The notes below the pieces were generated by a model. That model was not told the DNA's origin, did no database searches, and saw nothing but the letters and a program-made list of their open reading frames with translations. From Monarcha castaneiventris obscurior (taxonomy: Eukaryota; Chordata; Aves; Passeriformes; Monarchidae), in assembly GCA_026261815.1 (NCBI GenBank), contig JAMPIT010000484.1:11816501-11880500 (forward strand): a DNA stretch of 64,000 nucleotides, given 5' to 3'. The position numbers were made by a program, and so were the translations under genes. Within the stretch, counting starts at the first letter, position 1. Every line of letters begins with the position of its first letter. Below, one piece after another: positions 27,074-48,743 of this stretch.

Positions 27074-30000
27074 TCAGTTCCTTTCTTTCACTCAATACCT
27101 TTTGTTCTAAAGAAAACATGAAATAAAAATTATTTCTTTTTTTAGAAAATATTATTTATGCAGGTTTTATTTTTGACACAGAGAAGCAGAAGGGATGAAC
27201 ACGGACTCAGAGCTCTCCAGCACTGTGTGGCTGTGGACTGGGGTGGTAAAAGCCCACAAGGAATGGTGCAGACCTGTTCACCATTGCAGTGCTTAGGCAG
27301 CTTGCCCTGCCTGATGTTTTGGGGTGTAGAAGGAGGGGGCTTGGGCCACCCTCTCATTCCTCAGCCCACTTCTACCACCTGCCTCAGGAGCAAGCATGGA
27401 GAGAAGATGATTTTACTGCCAACAAAGAGATACAAGCAGAAGTGCAATCTCCAGCCATGCTTTTCCTCTCCCTCCCAAGGGCACCCGAAGGAGAGGCCAC
27501 CAGGCCGTGCAGGTACAGTGAGTGGGGATGGGGATGAACAGCCCATTCTTTTGTTCCTGTTATTGTGGAAACAGAGGCTAAAGCAGACGCCCTTGCTGGA
27601 GAGGGCTGTCTGCCCTCTCCATGCTGTGCTCAGTCCTGGGTGAGGGCAGCAGCTGCTGCCCATGGCCATGCCCACAGTCAGTCTTGCTGGCCTTGGTCCC
27701 TGTCATCACTCTTTATGATGTACATGGCCACTTTTTTGTCCTTTACTTTCCTCCAGTTTCAGGCTCTGCTGCTGTAACACTGTGGTTCAGCAGGGTAGAG
27801 TGGGGGAAGGAAGGAGGAAGAAGCTGGGGGGGGGGGGTGGGTTGCTTTACAGAAAAAAAGAAAAAAGGTGAAAAGGCAGTTCTCCAGGGCCTGGGCATGT
27901 TGGTGGTTTTGCCACTTCTGTTGCCTGATCCATCTTTTCAGACACGCATGAGGAGACTTCTGAGAACAGCCCCGGCCGGCCCCGAGCGCTGCGGCGTCTC
28001 CGTGCGCCCCAGGGGACATGGGGTGCCCGGCACGCCGGGAAGGGGAACAGCGAGGCCAGGCTGCTCCCAAACACACACTCACGCATGCACACCTACCAGC
28101 CTCCTTCCACAAAAGAGGCTTCTTTCATTTCCTGCGAGAGGAGGAGGTGGGAGAGAGGGAACTTGAAGGCTGCAAATTCCTCAGCCACATATCTCGCCTC
28201 CCTCTCCTTCCCTATGCTGCCTGCCAGCTCCACGTTCAGGAGCTGCGGCTCCTGCTTCCCATACAAATAGGCAAGGCTAAACAACTGTGCTTTTAAACCT
28301 TGTGAGACATTCTGTTGCTTTGGGGGCTGTTTTCTTATCACAGCATTTGTGTGCTTTGCCTGTCAGAGCCACCTCAAGGCTGCTCTAACCCCATAGGGCC
28401 AAGTTGCTGGGTAGCTGGTTTGGCGCACAGGCGTGCCTTGTGCTGTGATTTAAGCATTTTTTCCACCCGAGCTGCCCCCTTCTTGCCCCCAGCCAGCCCC
28501 AGGAAGCTTGTCTTCATGCATATTGACAATTACCCTGTGCTGGAGCAAGGCTTTTCCAAACCTTCAGCGCTATACCTGCCATTTCAAAGGGATGTTGCTG
28601 TCAAGCACCCAGCTTGTCACAAAATTGTGAGCTGGAGACACTAAAGCAGCAGGTGGTACCCAGGTGTGTTAGGCTAATCCTTGGCTTTTCTAAGGCAGGG
28701 TTACTTTCCCTCATGAGTAACTAGGACAAGCACAGGAGAGGCAGACGGTGTTTCTGTTTCAGTTATTTGGCGCTTGCAGGCTTTCCCTTACTTTTTACAA
28801 GGTAGGCTGTATTGCTTCTCCTGTGTCAGGGACAGAGACATTAGGGGTAATGGGGGAGACCTTTTTCTCTGCAGAGCTGTGGCAAAGCAGCTCTCACCAG
28901 CCACCCCAGGGCTGGCATGGCTGCGAGGTGGTGGTGGTTCTTAGCCCAATCAGAGCATCCTGGTGCTGTGCTGTGGCTTGGTTAGAGCCACTGCTGATGC
29001 AGGAGGGAGTCCAGCTGCCTCTTCTGTTCCTTTGCCTGACCCTGCAGGTATAAATGAGTGGTATCAATCAGAAACAATGCCTGAAAGTCAAGTAGATTTG
29101 GCGTTCATCTAAATAGGGGAAATCCTGTGCACTGAGATTTCAGGACCTGGTGGCTGGAGTGCAAAATGCATGGAGAGAAAGTGTGCTTCTGCAGAACGTT
29201 TCCCAAGGCATCCAAGGACTCTCTGAAACCCACAAAGCCTGCCCTAAAACCACAGCTGCAACAAAAGAGGAAGAGTCCACAGCAGAACTGGGAGCATATT
29301 AAACCTTGCAAAATCGGTCTCTTTCTGTGGTGGGGAGCATGTGTATAAATGCATATGTACATATACATGGAGAGAGAGCTGCGCTTGTTCAGCATCAGGG
29401 CTACAAGTGATGGCAGAATGTAGGAATGCTGAGCAGTGATTTCAGGCAGGGCTGGATCAAGTGGAGTGGCCTGAACCAGTCACAAGGAGAATGACCAGTC
29501 TTCCCAGGACCTAGTGGATTTAAAGGATTCTGGGTGGTTTGTGAGCCACAGAGGTAAATTCAGCAAAGATGTAAATGGGAGAGTGAACCATCAGAAAGAG
29601 AGCAGCAAGGAAGAGGGTGCAGATGTAAAGATGTCGAAAAGGTGCAGAGTGCATAGGGCAAAAGGAGTGTAATTTCCAAGTGACACTAAGGAAGAACATA
29701 GAAAAAGAAAGTAAAAAGACTGTGTTAACATATAGCCAGCTGTCTAACATTCCAGTACCATCTCTGTTCTTATCAGCCCTGACACCACTGAGTGCAGCCA
29801 CGCTTGAGTTCCGAGTTGTGCAGGGTCCCATGAAGGCAGTGTTCGAAGCTGACCCCAGTGAGACTCTGCCCAAAGTGGCTGCTTTCCTGGGCATTGTGTC
29901 AGGAGCTCAGGGTTAACTCTGTGATGCAGGACCTTTGCTGGGCAGGTGTGGGTCCCTCCTGAACAGCTTTGCTGGAGCTGGAATGACTCTGGCCACAGGG

Positions 30001-33000
30001 ATCTTGACAAAGAAAGGAAATTCATGAGGCCTGTGCCTGGACACATTGTCTGTAAGAGCTGTTGCTTATCTGGACAAGCCTCTGGGCCCATAGTGCTGGT
30101 GCATACTTTGGGAATGTGCCTATGGTATGGTTTGCAGTCAGAGCTGCATATTTTGCCTGCTGCATGTATCCAGCTGCAAGTTTCCATTCTTGGCATGTGA
30201 CCATGTCCAAGGCCTGCACTAACACAGATTAATGGATTGCCACAACCCTACATGATGTAGAAAAACCCTTCCTTTACTGAGCAGGCATAGACAGTAGGGC
30301 TCTGAGTTAAGCAGGTGTAGAGCCTGTTCTAAATCTCAGGAGTCTGTATCTCCTGGCACTCTCCGGCGCACTCGTCTCCTGGAGGACTTTAGAAAGCACA
30401 GAACAAGGAAATGCATGGGAGATCCTTGCTGCTATTTCAGCTCTTCTGAGCACAAGGTCAGCAGAAAAACAGCTACACATGCTATGTCTGGACTGCAGGC
30501 AGACAGGCTCCACTGGGCAAGCCACAGCCCTGGCTCCCTGACCACCTCATCCAGGCCAGGGATGTGGTTTGGAGCTCCCTGACCTCCTTTAGTGCACACA
30601 CCCAATCTTCCTTCCCAGGAAGTCAGATCAGAGCTGCTGTAACCCTCAAGATGGAAGGTCCAAGGAGGGGCTGAGATCAGGGGTTACAGCAGCATTTCTG
30701 TCTTAGGGGTTATCCATGTCTTGCCTTCCACTGCAGCTAAATTCACTTTCATATCCCTCGAAGTCAGCTTGCTGTGGAATTGGGGAAAGAGAGTAAAGCA
30801 AGAAGATAATGCAGCGGGGAAGCATTTCTTTGCATCTTTCCTGGGTAGAGGCATCGTCCCTGTTCCCATCACTTGCAGGACCAGCTGTGATTTCTGGCAA
30901 TGCCAGACACAGCCATCACTCTCTGGGTTCCTTTCCCTTTCATTGTCCCTCTGGAGAACAGAACTCCTGTTAAAAACCCTGCAAGTATCATTGAGAGCCA
31001 GCTCTATTATTCACTAGCCAGTGAAGCAAGACAGGCATACTCTCCCACAACCTAGGGATGCCCCTCTGATCTGTTACCAATGGGGCTATCTTTAATGGGA
31101 TCAGAGCCTGCCCTTTTTCACATCCCACAGGGACAACACCTGCCCACCAGAGAACAAAGAAGAAACCTGTTGTGATGGGAAAAAAGACAGAGTTCTCTCC
31201 AGAGAGTCAGCGAGGCTGTTTGATTAAGAGCATCTTTCTCCCAGCCAGCTGGTTTGCTAGCAAAACAACCAACTAGACTTCATCTTTATGCAAGAGAGAA
31301 AATCTCTGTGAAGCAAATGCCACGAGTCCCATTTTACACACCTATATAAACCACAAGAAATCTGGGGAAATCTTTGCAGAAAAAGACTGCAGGAGTAAGA
31401 GGGAAAATATTTCTGCCTAAACTAAATATTTTAAAAATATTTTTAAAGGGTAATTTCAATATTTGAAATTCTGCAGCAAAGAGATCTATCTGGAAGCTTC
31501 ATCTCTAGTTTGTCTTCCTCAAAAGACACAACAGTTACCATTGCTGTACATTTCTCTGTAGCCCCACTCTTCGCAGAGGTGCAGCATCCCAGTCAGGCAG
31601 GTCTGATTCCAGCTGTGTTTTCTGCATGAATGTCCTCTGGAGACTGTCCCATGTGTGCACATCTGCCCAGGAGTGCCCTTCATCTGTGGTACTCCCATTC
31701 CTGGGGCAAGAAACCAGGACGGGACCAAACAACCCCCCTCTCGTTGACAGTGGTGCCAAACTCCAAACCAAACCATGACTCTTTTTTTCTCTGCCTGTTT
31801 CTCAAATTGGAGACCAGGCTTCATTGCTGGTGCTTATCCCATGAGCTGCCCAGAGCAAAACTGGCATATGAGCACAGGTGCAAGTTCCAAGGGGGTCAGA
31901 AGAAGGTTGCCTATGACCCAGGGGCCTTTGTGGTACATGGTTCATTAGCCCTGTCCAGAGCTGGAGTGGAAGGACTCAGGCACGCATCCTAGTTTCTTTG
32001 GCAGTTTGGTGACTCTGGCACAAGTGTAATTGTGAGCAAAGTTTTATTCCAGTGGATGCAGCACGTAGCAAGGAGTTCACCTTCAGTTAGAGAGGATCTT
32101 AATATGACCTTCCGTAAAAAAGGGGCATTGTTTTGAGTTGTTAAACAGCTGCTGTGTTCCACCCCACTAATAGTTGCAATTCAGGACTGAATAATATAAG
32201 CCTTAGATAAACAGCCGGTAAAATAATTTGGGATCTTTCCTGGTGGGGGGAAGCAGGCACGTTACTCAACAAAAAGAAATTATTATTCTCACTGCTTAGG
32301 AAATGAAGTGTTCTCCTTTTCATCATCAAGTGGGCTGTCACACAAAATCTCTCCCCGCCCTTCTGGAAACAGCCCAAGCCATTTGCACTGCTCTCTTGCC
32401 ATCTTCACTCTCATAGGAAGCAAGAGACAGTTTTAGTTTGGATTCACGCATCTACTCTGTTTTCCCTTCCAACCTTTGTCCCCTTCTCCATCCCATCCCC
32501 AGTCTTCCTAAAAATAACCCTCCCAACTGCCCTTCTACTGTTCTGTACGGGCACAAACTCCATCTCCTTTCTCGAAGCAGCCGCGATATGACCACAAGAG
32601 AAGCAAAAGTTTCCCCCAGCCACTCCCTCCTGCCAAGCTCCGGGTGTCCGCTCGGTACACGCTGTGTCTGCTGGGCTGGGGCAGGACTGCAAAGCACCGG
32701 GCCTTGGGTCTTGGCCTCCATCGGATGAACAATTTCCCGTTGAAGGTTACTCACTTCCTGTTTTCCGTATTTAGACAATCTGGGCCTATTGGGAGCTTTG
32801 ATTTGTTGTAAACTTCAGCTGTTTTAAACGTTAAGTCGCGGGAGACTGAGGTAAGGGGGAGGAGGGGGAAAGGCCTGGAGACAAATTAGGGCTATTTAAT
32901 ACCAGGACTGTGTTCTCTCCACAGTGTTCCAGTGACCATTAGAGCATGTGAAAGGAAGGTCAGGGGCTGACAGCATGGGAGATGGAGAAAGGGCTGCTTC

Positions 33001-35140
33001 ACAACGGGCCGGGGCTGGAGTGCTGCGTGCGGCTCTCTGTGTGCGTGGGGCTCTCCGTGAGTGCTCGTGGTCAGCGCTTGGAATCATCCGGGGGATGCAC
33101 TCCAGTGACTAATGTCCCCAATGTGTCATTTCTGCCACAAACCGCTCTATGGAGGTGGTTAACAGCCATGCAGCAGCTCCACAGAAAAGGCAGGGAGGAG
33201 CCTCTAACCTAGAGATTGCTGTGCCCTTTCCCTGTGCCTATCAGTGCACACCACATGCTGACATTTGTTAGAACTTGCCCTGAAGTTTGCTAGGCTGGAG
33301 CAAGTTAACACTTGTATGTAGCTGATAGGGCAGGTCATGTCTTCTTCATGCCTGCTTTGCAAGGGTAAACTGAGGCATGGAGCGCTGTAATTCTGCTTTT
33401 TATCTGAAAGTGAGTGTGTGAGGGGATGGGGTGAGTCCTGGCACCAGTCAGGCAGTGGTCTGCCCCCAGAGATGTGCTTTTTCATCGAGAACATCTTTCC
33501 TGTGCTGGTGGGAGTAATGCTTGGAAAGAGAAAAATAGTGTGCAGTCCAGAGTGCCTGTGGACTCAAAGGTTATGTGAACAATTTTGGTCTATTCCTTTT
33601 TGTTCATCTAGTTCTCTTCTATCTGTAATTAACTCTCCGAATTGGATGGTTTTACTTCCAAATTTTTCAAGGATCTACAAAAAAGAAAAGAAAAATAAAA
33701 TAATGAATGGGTTGAATTAAAGCAGCAGATGGTAAATTAATCTGAATTTTATAGCAGAATCCAGTAGGGATTGCCTTGAAATTGCCCTAGCAGTATAACC
33801 GGCCACCAGAATGCCAATGTGGGCAAGCGGGAATGAATTAAAGAAACAGAGATAAAAAATCACAACCAAAACAGACAATAAAATGTCCCAGGTAAAGAAA
33901 TCTGCCATGTACTCTCTGCATGACAGAGAGCAGGCAGGAGCTGAATCAAGAGCCAGAGGAAAATAAAAGCACTGGAGAAGACTTTGGTGAAGCACTGAAG
34001 TGTTTAGAAGAAACAAGGGTCCACGTTCACACTCTGGCATTGATAGGCCCAACTCCAAATGATTTACACGGGCTCTTGACCCTCCTGAGCCAGAGTCAAC
34101 TTTCCCCCAGATAACTCCCTGCAGCCCTGAGTGCAGAACCGCAGAGAGAGGCGCGTGCAGGATACAGGCAGGTGGCTGCTTTCTGCCTGGCACTGCTGCA
34201 TAGGCTGGGTTAACATTATACTTCCCTGATTCAGGTTTTTATAGACCAAACAGTAGCAGTTCCCTCCCTCAGTGGTATGTCGAAGCCTTTCCCTGAAGGA
34301 GGGGTTAGTTCTCTTTTGTCTTTCTACCTGCTGCTTGTTTTCTCTGCTGTATCTCTCACCCTGCGATCACATTTTGTTCAGATGCGCTTTTGGTGCTCAG
34401 AAATGCAACTTAGTTCTTGCTGCAAATGCAGGGCAGTTCTGCAGCGTCTCACCTAAGTTCCCTCTGATGGGGGTCCTCGACCTCCCAGCAGCACCTTGGT
34501 GCAATCTGAGCCCTGGATTTAGGACAGGCTCTGGATCTGACACAGACACATCAGACTGAACCACCAAGGCTGACTGCAAAGCTGGCACCACGGAGAATTG
34601 CACCCAAAGCTGTTCAGGCAAATGGTGTCTCTGAACTGGCACCAGTTGGCTGCCTTGATGCTGAGGTTTGATCTGTTAGACCCAGAGCAGCCTGGTTTGC
34701 ACTCATATCACCACGCTTAAAGAACAGTCACTTAATCTCACTTAGAAATGTTTACTTGCAAGGACCAGATGGCCCAGGGAGTTGGGCTAAACAAAGCATT
34801 TTACTTGTAGGTCATGCATTCTAATCCAGTCCAGGTTGGTGATAAATGAGCACACTCACCTGATAGCCACTTTTGGCTTCATTTTTGGTTGTTTTTCAGG
34901 CTAATTTCCAAGGGGAGATGCCACTCCACAAAATCTCCCTCTCTGCCCTGCCACAGTTGGTACTGATTTGACTGTCTCTGCGGAGAAGCCAAGGATCAAA
35001 TGCTCCATGGCGCCAGACTGTTTTCTTTTGCAGCCTGCAGGTAAGGGGAAGTTGTCCTGTGTCTGGCTGTGTCACGCCTGCTCTGCGGATGGGCAGCAAT
35101 TCAGTTTGTAAATCTGCCGCTCCAACCCCCTCCACCAACG

Positions 35141-35480
35141 TGAAATTAATTTGTGAAAAAATGGGAAAATGCTTAATTGCAGTTGACATATAGGCACTCT
35201 CTGCTAGGAACTTTACATGCAATCACAGATAACAGCATCAAAATTAATGCCTGCTTCCCACTTGTCCTGCTATAAGCAATAAACGTTTGGCAAGTCAGTA
35301 AATAACAAAATTCTCATGTGGCCATCTACAGGTCACCAGGATACTTAAGAAGTTTGCGTTAATTATACCATGTTTGCCATCAAAGAGGGGATATTAACCC
35401 TTTCGAGCTGTTCCAGGAAAGCACTGGAGTCATTTAAAAGAAAGTAAATGAAATCTTGTCACTAAAAGTGCAACATTCAC
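35141..35480. other. Noncoding block of conserved-element appearance
   Basis: Low in CpG, non-repetitive, with CAGATAAC (about 35225-35232) and AATTAAT motifs. Nothing coding. Confidence 0.2.
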
Positions 35481-37556
35481 AAAATAATAATAAAAAAAGG
35501 GATGTTTGAAGCAAAAACGTCACTAGACATCATGGAAAATACAGTACCTTTTCAGCTTTCCTTTTATTTATTTTGTATTTTGACATCAAACACTCCCTGT
35601 AACCTAATCTTCTTGGCTTTTGATGTGGCCGTGGAGACATGACAATTAAGCACGGCTTAAAACAATAATCCCAACAACGGGAACCAAAGGCAAGTAATGT
35701 CAGGGTTCCCCCCTCACAAAAAGCCTGTCCCCCAGTGTTTGGTGGTAGTGAAAGGACTATAAATCCCAATTTGTTGCCTCGATATCTGCTCTGTGCTTAC
35801 ACTTTACGTTGAACTTTACACACTTGCTCCATTTCCATTCCCTGCTGTTTGTTTTTCTTCTGCTATGCAAAATGTCTGGAGACAAACACGATACACACAT
35901 TGCAGAGAGATGGTTTGATCTTTCACAGATTAGTGCCACCTGACAAACACAGGATTATTTATTATCTGTGTTGCAGGAACTGCTGAAGCCCCCGCTCAGA
36001 GAGGCACGCTCCTCCAGGCGCAGGGGGATGCAGCACCCCTCCTGACAGCCTGATGGATCATGGCCCCAGTTCTGTCAGCAGATCCCACCAAACCAGCAAA
36101 ATGCTGGCAGAGAGGCAGCCCCCAGGTAAGCCACTATCACAACCTGAATGGGATGTGTGCTGTGCAACCAAAGCTAACAGCTTGATTATTCCATATTTTA
36201 AAGAGATGTTGCTAGTTCTCCTTTCTCAGCTATTCAAAGATGGAGGGAGAGAGGCTGAGATTAGTTATAACCCTGTTTTAAACCTGTCTGAAAAAGAACA
36301 TGTTTCTTTTTAAATGAAGCTTGCACGGTATGCTATAAACTGCCTCTTTTTTTTTTTTTAATGGGTGTTTGCACTAAGCCTTGCTGAACAAGTTGGAGAG
36401 ATGATTAACTCGTCTGAAATGATGCGGGAAGGCCTCGTCCCAGTTGCGTGTTCTTCCTTCAGCACATCCAGAGCTGCTGCGGCTCCGTGGTATTCATGAG
36501 CAGAGCTTGCAACCAGGGCTGGGCAGGAGGCTGCAGGAGGAAAGAGAAGCACTGCTAGAAAGGGCTGGAATTTACACACACATGCACTGAAAAAGGAACT
36601 CAGGTTATTTTTTTCCTTAATGAGTAAAGAGTTATCCCCAAGCTGGTTTCCACAGAAGTGAGACACATCTCCCAGGGGGTCAAAGGAGGAAACCCAAAGT
36701 TCATTAGCAATTTTCTTGAAAATATTGTTGCAGCAGCAGCAGCAGTGCTCACCCCTACGCATGGCAGGGTGACTTTGCAAGACTTTGCTTCGCTTTGTAA
36801 GGCCCCAAGGAGTTTTTCGTGTGGGTCAGACTGGACTGTGTGATGAAAGCAGCTGCCAAATTTTTGGTCATGGGAAGATCTGTCTGGTAAGCACTTTTCT
36901 CCATCCTCACATGCCAGCCCATGTGCACACCCCCTGCACCCACGGCTGCAGCCCTTGTTCCCAGGGCAGCACTGAGCAGCTCCAGGCTGGCCATCCCCTT
37001 GCTCCCTTCACGACACTCATAATGACAAATGGCAAGAAACAGGTTTCCAGGCTGAGAGTGTTCCTTTGGAGAACTTTCCCTGGTCTAATACAGGTCCTGC
37101 CTTGAAACCCATTAAGCAGCTGGCCACTTTTCTACATTTACAGTGCTTTTAAAATGTGTTTTTAATGTAAAAGTATTTCTCCAAACACTTTAAAAGAAAC
37201 AACACCAAAAAAAAAAAAAACTCGAGAGAAACCACAGTTCATCATCTACAATGCGGCTGCTGCCTCAAATTTTAAACCAGCTTAGAAACTTCAGCGCACT
37301 TAACTGCCTGACCTCATCACCCCAAAACAACACTGGAGAATGAGCTTTTGTACCTGTGCTTTTAATACTAAATCATTCTCTAACTACCTTTTTTTGTCCT
37401 ACCCTGTTAGGTTTTTGAAATATCAATAGACTGTTCTGCATAAAGTATTAGCTAATAATTCTACTGGCAACAATGACGATAATTTTTCCTCTCTCCCTAC
37501 TAAAAGCAGCTTTTATGACATGAAGCAGGGCACAGGTAGTTTCACAAAAAAGGTAT
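35481..37556. other. Flank between 3' elements and GATA2 3' end
   Basis: No gene recognised. T13 (about 36348-36359) and A-rich (37205-37220) tracts present. Confidence 0.6.
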
Positions 37557-37562
37557 TTTATT
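37557..37562 (-). terminator. GATA2: Candidate distal polyadenylation signal AATAAA
   Basis: The minus strand reads AATAAA, followed about 10-30 nt downstream by a T/G-containing stretch (TTTTTTGTGAAACT). It is the last such signal before the sequence loses its UTR-like AT bias. Confidence 0.4.
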
Positions 37563-38204
37563 ATTCTTAGCAATATTCACCTTGAAGGAATATGAGGAAA
37601 GCATACACTTTTTACAGACAATATATAAACATGTTGTACATAATTAACAATAACTTAGTTCACTAATCCAAAAATAAGCAAAATAAAAATTAAAATAAAA
37701 ACAGAAAATACTGAAGAATTTTATGCTGATACAAGTACAAAATAATTTAAATCTCGACTGCCATTGTCTATGCTGCAGTGACTGACAATATATTGCACTT
37801 TGTCAACTGTATCAGTAATCCCTGTCTTTCACCCACATCCCTTCCCCTCTGCCCAAATCCTACAGAAATTTGAGTTGGGTACAAATAATGTACAACTGTA
37901 CCATTGTAAAAGGTAAAAAGTAAAAAGGACCTAATTTTTTACCTCAGTAGATTAAAAATTCTTATGATTTCTCCCAACCAATTTAGTTTCCCATTTATTT
38001 CCACTTCTTTACAAAGTGCACCTATATGCCTACGCAGACCAAAAAAAAAGGAGGAAAGCAGGATTTTCATGGCTGCTTGGTTCTTAATTATAAAATACTA
38101 GAATTACAGGTTTAAAAAAATTTACATACATCCATTTTTTGTTTCGTTCTGTTTTTTTCTTTAAAGCAGGACTTTTGCAGTAAAGATACAATTTGGCTTG
38201 ATCC

Positions 38205-38223
38205 AAAAAAAAAAAAAAAAAAA
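38205..38223. repeat. A19 homopolymer
   Basis: Uninterrupted A run in the 3' UTR interval (U run in the transcript). Confidence 0.9.
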
Positions 38224-38497
38224 GAAAAACCCAACAACAAAACAGTTAAAATTTTAAAAAATAAAATAAAAAGCTTGTCACAGAGTTAAGCTTACGTGGT
38301 TTACATTATCAAACCCCTCTGTTCATTGGGGCATTTTCATCAGAAGTATAGCTAAATATGTACACTGTATGTTATACTGGAGCTTGTGTTCACGAGAGGC
38401 ATCAGATCATAACAATCAATAGAATACACTTCACATTGGCAATAGCTTTGTTTTCGGTCATTTACGTACAATACGGTTTAATAAAGGGAGATTTAAA

Positions 38498-38503
38498 TTT
38501 ATT
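38498..38503 (-). terminator. GATA2: Alternative proximal polyadenylation signal AATAAA
   Basis: An AATAAA on the minus strand about 1.4 kb after the stop would give a 3' UTR close to the human length. Another lies at 37999-37994. Without 3'-end reads they cannot be ranked. Confidence 0.25.
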
Positions 38504-39388
38504 TTTTTCTTCTTTTTTTTCTTTTTTTCATATAAAATCCGCTACGGAAAGCAGCCGTTCCCCTTAGAACGATGCTTTCCCCTCATCAGCTGTCGCTGTG
38601 TCTGGGATTTGATGGATGTGTGAAGCTCAACCTGATTGTCTCTCTTTTTCCCCTCTCCAGTGATCTCAACCTCGTTTCTGCCCTTCCTCCCTGTGAAGTC
38701 CACCGGGGCCTGGATGCCTGAGACAGCACGCGCTGGCTGCGTGTGGACGTGGTGGCCACACTGCCCAAAGTTTACCCAAGCAGCTAATCTGCATTTTTAA
38801 GCGACAGCTGCCAACACAACAGAACAAAATGCTTCAACCTCTAAAGTCTGCGAGCAGGATGGGTTTTGTGCCCCGTGATGGTTTTGGCTGTGTTAGAACT
38901 TAGCTGCGACACAGTTTTGGTAAATGCCTGTATCTCACCCCTTGCTAGTGCAGGATTGCCTTCCCCAGAGTTTGTCTGACCTAGGTTGTCTGGTTTGAGG
39001 AACAATAGGGTAGTTGGGAGAGGGGCTCTTTTTTAAAATAAATCTTTCATGTTAGGGAGAAGAATGAAGGAATTGTGTCAAAATAATCACCATCTTGGGC
39101 ATATTAAAATCCCATATTACGGCTACATTTTTGCTTTGTTCCTCGCCCTCGCAATCTTTTCCCCCTTGCTAGTAACTTTGGTATGGAAGATAGGTGGAGC
39201 TAATCCAAGAGGGCTGTCGAGTACATTTCCCCTCTCCTCCTTGTTTTGAAGGCATCTTTTCTTACAGGGTAGCCATTGCAAATGACAGCACAAAAACATG
39301 CAATCAGAGGGGTTGAGGCTTTTTGTGGAAAACAAAATAAATATGACTTTGTGTCTGATTTTAAAAATTACAGTTTAATAAAGAAGTC

Positions 39389-39462
39389 CTTTTCTTTCTT
39401 TTTTTTTCTTTTTTTTTTCTTTCTTTTTTTTTTTTTTGGGCTTTTTTTCTTCTTTTTTTCCC
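39389..39462. repeat. T-rich tract in GATA2 3' UTR
   Basis: T/C tract of about 74 nt, A/G-rich on the sense strand. Confidence 0.9.
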
Positions 39463-39904
39463 CATCCCAAACAAAGTCCGCAATAGAAATCCAGCATGTC
39501 TGGCTTCCAGTGAGCCAATTCCATCCTGGGAGGCTGCTTATATCTCTTTACAATATTCACAGTAATAACAAAGAGAGAAAAGAAAGGAAAGCCAGTTCCA
39601 AGCCTTCTCCTTCAGCTTCTGCCATCTTTTGCTTCCTGCTGGACCATTAAGTATCGAACAGGCGAGTTCTTTTTTCTTATACCTGAGGGGGCAAAGTGCA
39701 TTACAGGCACCACTACACATTTCTGCAGAAGACCCATCACTTGCAAGGTTTTAGTCCAGCATTAAGAGTTAAACCACATGGGAGCAAAGGTCTCCTTTTG
39801 CCATCCCTACATTCTCCTCTTGGCAGAACATTGTCTTACTTGGTGTCATCTCAGGCAAAGTCCCATGTTCTTAATATCTGGGTGGGTCTCTTGGTCATCA
39901 GGTT

Positions 39905-48482
<8,578 letters not shown>

Positions 48483-48741
48483 GGCCTTGGGCCTCCCGTC
48501 CCACCCACCCCCAGGCCAGGAGCGAGCTGCGCTCGGTGGGGGCGGGGGGTGCTGCTCGGAGGGTCGCTTTTGGCGCTGCCTGATGGGTTTTGAGAGGTTG
48601 GGGTGGCTTTTCTTAGAAAGAAAACCGCCGGATGACTGGAGCGCACCCTCTGAGGCGGGGGGGAGGACCCCCGAAGTCAGCGTGTCCCTCTGTCAACAGG
48701 CGGGTAGCGTAGGCAGGTCCGAGGAAGCGCCAGGGCAGCAC
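48483..48741 (-). other. GATA2: GATA2 5' UTR part of first coding exon
   Basis: A good acceptor, CTCTCCCTACAG (AG at 48743-48742), precedes 259 nt of GC-rich leader before the ATG. No ATG occurs in this leader, so both alternative first exons can splice here without adding an upstream start from this exon. The acceptor choice is from sequence; it is not checked against transcripts. Confidence 0.8.
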
Positions 48742-48743
48742 CT

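Larger units (their letters stand above)
22441..35140. other. 3' flank, no gene recognised
   Basis: Contents: a TCTA microsatellite (25360-25406), two adjacent palindromes (27032-27073), a G-run (27826-27837), a small CpG-rich patch (27969-28050) and another GC-rich patch (32980-33080). Frames up to 181 codons (27621-28166) have no family resemblance. Confidence 0.6.
37557..39904 (-). other. GATA2: Probable GATA2 3' UTR
   Basis: The stretch downstream of the stop is AT-rich and contains A-rich tracts on the sense strand (opposite the T tract at 39389-39462), a Pumilio-type UGUACAUA (38364-38357) and several AAUAAA signals. The most distal signal considered, at 37562-37557, gives a 3' UTR near 2.35 kb. 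The end is uncertain; shorter forms are possible. Confidence 0.5.

Noticed and set aside
27621..28166. 181-codon plus-strand frame through a small CpG patch
   Set aside because: No domain, low-complexity inserts, and no supporting splice or promoter structure.
31452..31470. 8-bp inverted repeat AATTTCAA-TAT-TTGAAATT
   Set aside because: About one such stem is expected by chance in 64 kb.
1..37556. Terminal exons of EEFSEC or a DNAJB8 gene in the 3' flank
   Set aside because: No frame shows EF-SelB C-terminal or J-domain residues.
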